Source: Candidatus Delongbacteria bacterium
GTDB lineage: Bacteria > Delongbacteria > UBA4055
Length of the DNA stretch: 6,079 bases
Assembly (NCBI GenBank): GCA_027858795.1
Contig: JAQICF010000271.1
Span: forward strand, 1 to 6,079
Reading direction: 5' to 3'
Within the stretch, counting starts at the first letter, position 1, and each line of letters starts with the position of its first letter. The notes under the pieces are model-generated. The model worked only from the letters and a program-made list of their open reading frames with translations. It did no database searches and was not told the origin of the DNA. Below, in pieces: positions 5,900 through 6,079 of the stretch. Position numbers and translations under genes: made by a program.

Positions 5900-5920
5900 A
5901 TTTTCTACTTCGCCTAACAT
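5900..5920 (-). repeat. Right inverted repeat with GCCTAAC core
   Basis: These bases are the inverted partner of 4790-4810, with one mismatch (C at 5908). The core GCCTAAC (5912-5918) fits RYYYAAC, the first core site of an integron attC. It lies 19 bases after the HEPN stop codon. The flanks outside the two repeats (CACAG on the left, TAGCA on the right) show no target duplication. Confidence 0.75.
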
Positions 5921-5984
5921 TAGCAAAATGACTTGAATACCCTACTTGTCTTGGCTTAACGCTTTTTGCCATGACCGTTGTGTG
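5911..5984 (+). other. attC-like recombination site at the end of the HEPN cassette
   Basis: The segment begins with GCCTAAC (5912-5918, RYYYAAC type) and ends at CGTTGTGTG (5976-5984), where GTTGTGT takes the GTTRRRY place but has T instead of a purine at its fifth base. Internal arms can pair: GCAAAA (5923-5928) with TTTTGC (5964-5969), and TTGA (5933-5936) with TTAA (5956-5959), the latter flanked by GGCTTAAC as in many attC L boxes. The length of about 74 bases is within the known attC range (roughly 57-141). The fold has unpaired stretches, so the assignment is tentative. Confidence 0.45.
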
Positions 5985-6003
5985 CAATGTGTAATTTGAA
6001 ATA

Positions 6004-6079
6004 ATGATAATACCGGCATATATTAATGATGATTTTTTTTTGATTTTTGATAAAAAAGAAAACACAAAATATTTTCGAA
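6004..6079 (+). CDS. Start of an unidentified gene, cut by the window end
   Basis: ATG at 6004 opens a frame that stays open for 25 codons to the window end, beginning MIIPAYINDDFF and continuing LIFDKKENTKYF. A stop codon 12 bases upstream (5992) rules out an earlier start. The ATG lies about 27 bases after the presumed recombination point at 5977, the spacing expected for the first gene of a following cassette. No clear Shine-Dalgarno site is present, and the product is not recognised. Confidence 0.4.
   Translation, partial: MIIPAYINDDFFLIFDKKENTKYFR

Noticed and set aside
4790..5920. Transposon or insertion sequence with terminal inverted repeats
   Set aside because: The enclosed gene is a HEPN protein, not a transposase, and no target-site duplication flanks the repeats (CACAG versus TAGCA). 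A non-autonomous element mobilised in trans cannot be fully excluded, but the cassette core sites fit better.
5730..6065. Minus-strand frame of 111 codons across the end of the HEPN gene and the attC-like segment
   Set aside because: It runs through the HEPN C-terminus, the inverted repeat and the attC-like stretch, and its product looks random (repeated His/Thr near the end).

Overview
The window looks like the chromosome of an AT-rich bacterium with conventional sigma-70 promoters. Two promoters are TTGACA-N17-TATATT, and most genes have GGAG-type Shine-Dalgarno sites. The protein set (a SurA/PpiD-like foldase with a MIRTIREKLS...SWGMGG membrane anchor, a DUF3098-like small membrane protein, and a Na/Pi symporter next to a separate PhoU-like gene) suggests the Bacteroidota/Chlorobiota/Ignavibacteriota side. 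The consensus TTGACA promoters argue against a typical Bacteroidota member, so I lean towards an Ignavibacteria-like or Chlorobi-like organism. This is inference from gene content only.

The left two thirds (1-4230) is housekeeping sequence, all on the minus strand. Read in the direction of transcription it begins with a phosphate operon: a PF02690-type Na+/phosphate cotransporter followed 21 bases later by a PhoU-like protein. Four 7-bp TGTTACA-type repeats with an exact 11-bp period lie upstream of it and form a very good candidate PHO box. A hairpin terminator follows the operon. Next come a consensus promoter, a 609-residue periplasmic/envelope peptidyl-prolyl isomerase, a 78-residue two-helix membrane protein, and a tRNA-Val(UAC) with its own promoter. 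The left window edge cuts off the tRNA's 3' acceptor strand.

The right third (4231-6079) is different. After the PHO box comes a 125-base stretch of dispersed-repeat character containing a hairpin followed by a T-tract. A plus-strand candidate promoter then precedes a leader with five closely spaced potential hairpins. One of these has the exact frame of a type I-E CRISPR repeat (CCCC-N8-GGGGAACAC), present once. A 33-codon reading frame runs through the leader and ends in the element GTTAGGCG. The main gene here encodes a 351-residue protein with a C-terminal HEPN-like region carrying a canonical RNKIAH (R-x4-H) ribonuclease motif, as in many defence and toxin proteins.

The HEPN gene is bracketed by 21-bp inverted repeats (20 of 21 positions match). 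Their cores are GTTAGGC on the left and GCCTAAC on the right, matching the GTTRRRY and RYYYAAC core sites of integron gene cassettes. The stop codon is followed 30 bases later by an attC-like segment, and another reading frame starts just beyond it and runs off the window. I interpret this as a cassette-like, mobile HEPN gene in an array that lacks a visible integrase. The attC-like fold is imperfect, and I cannot see a complete attC on the left, so this is the observation most worth testing.
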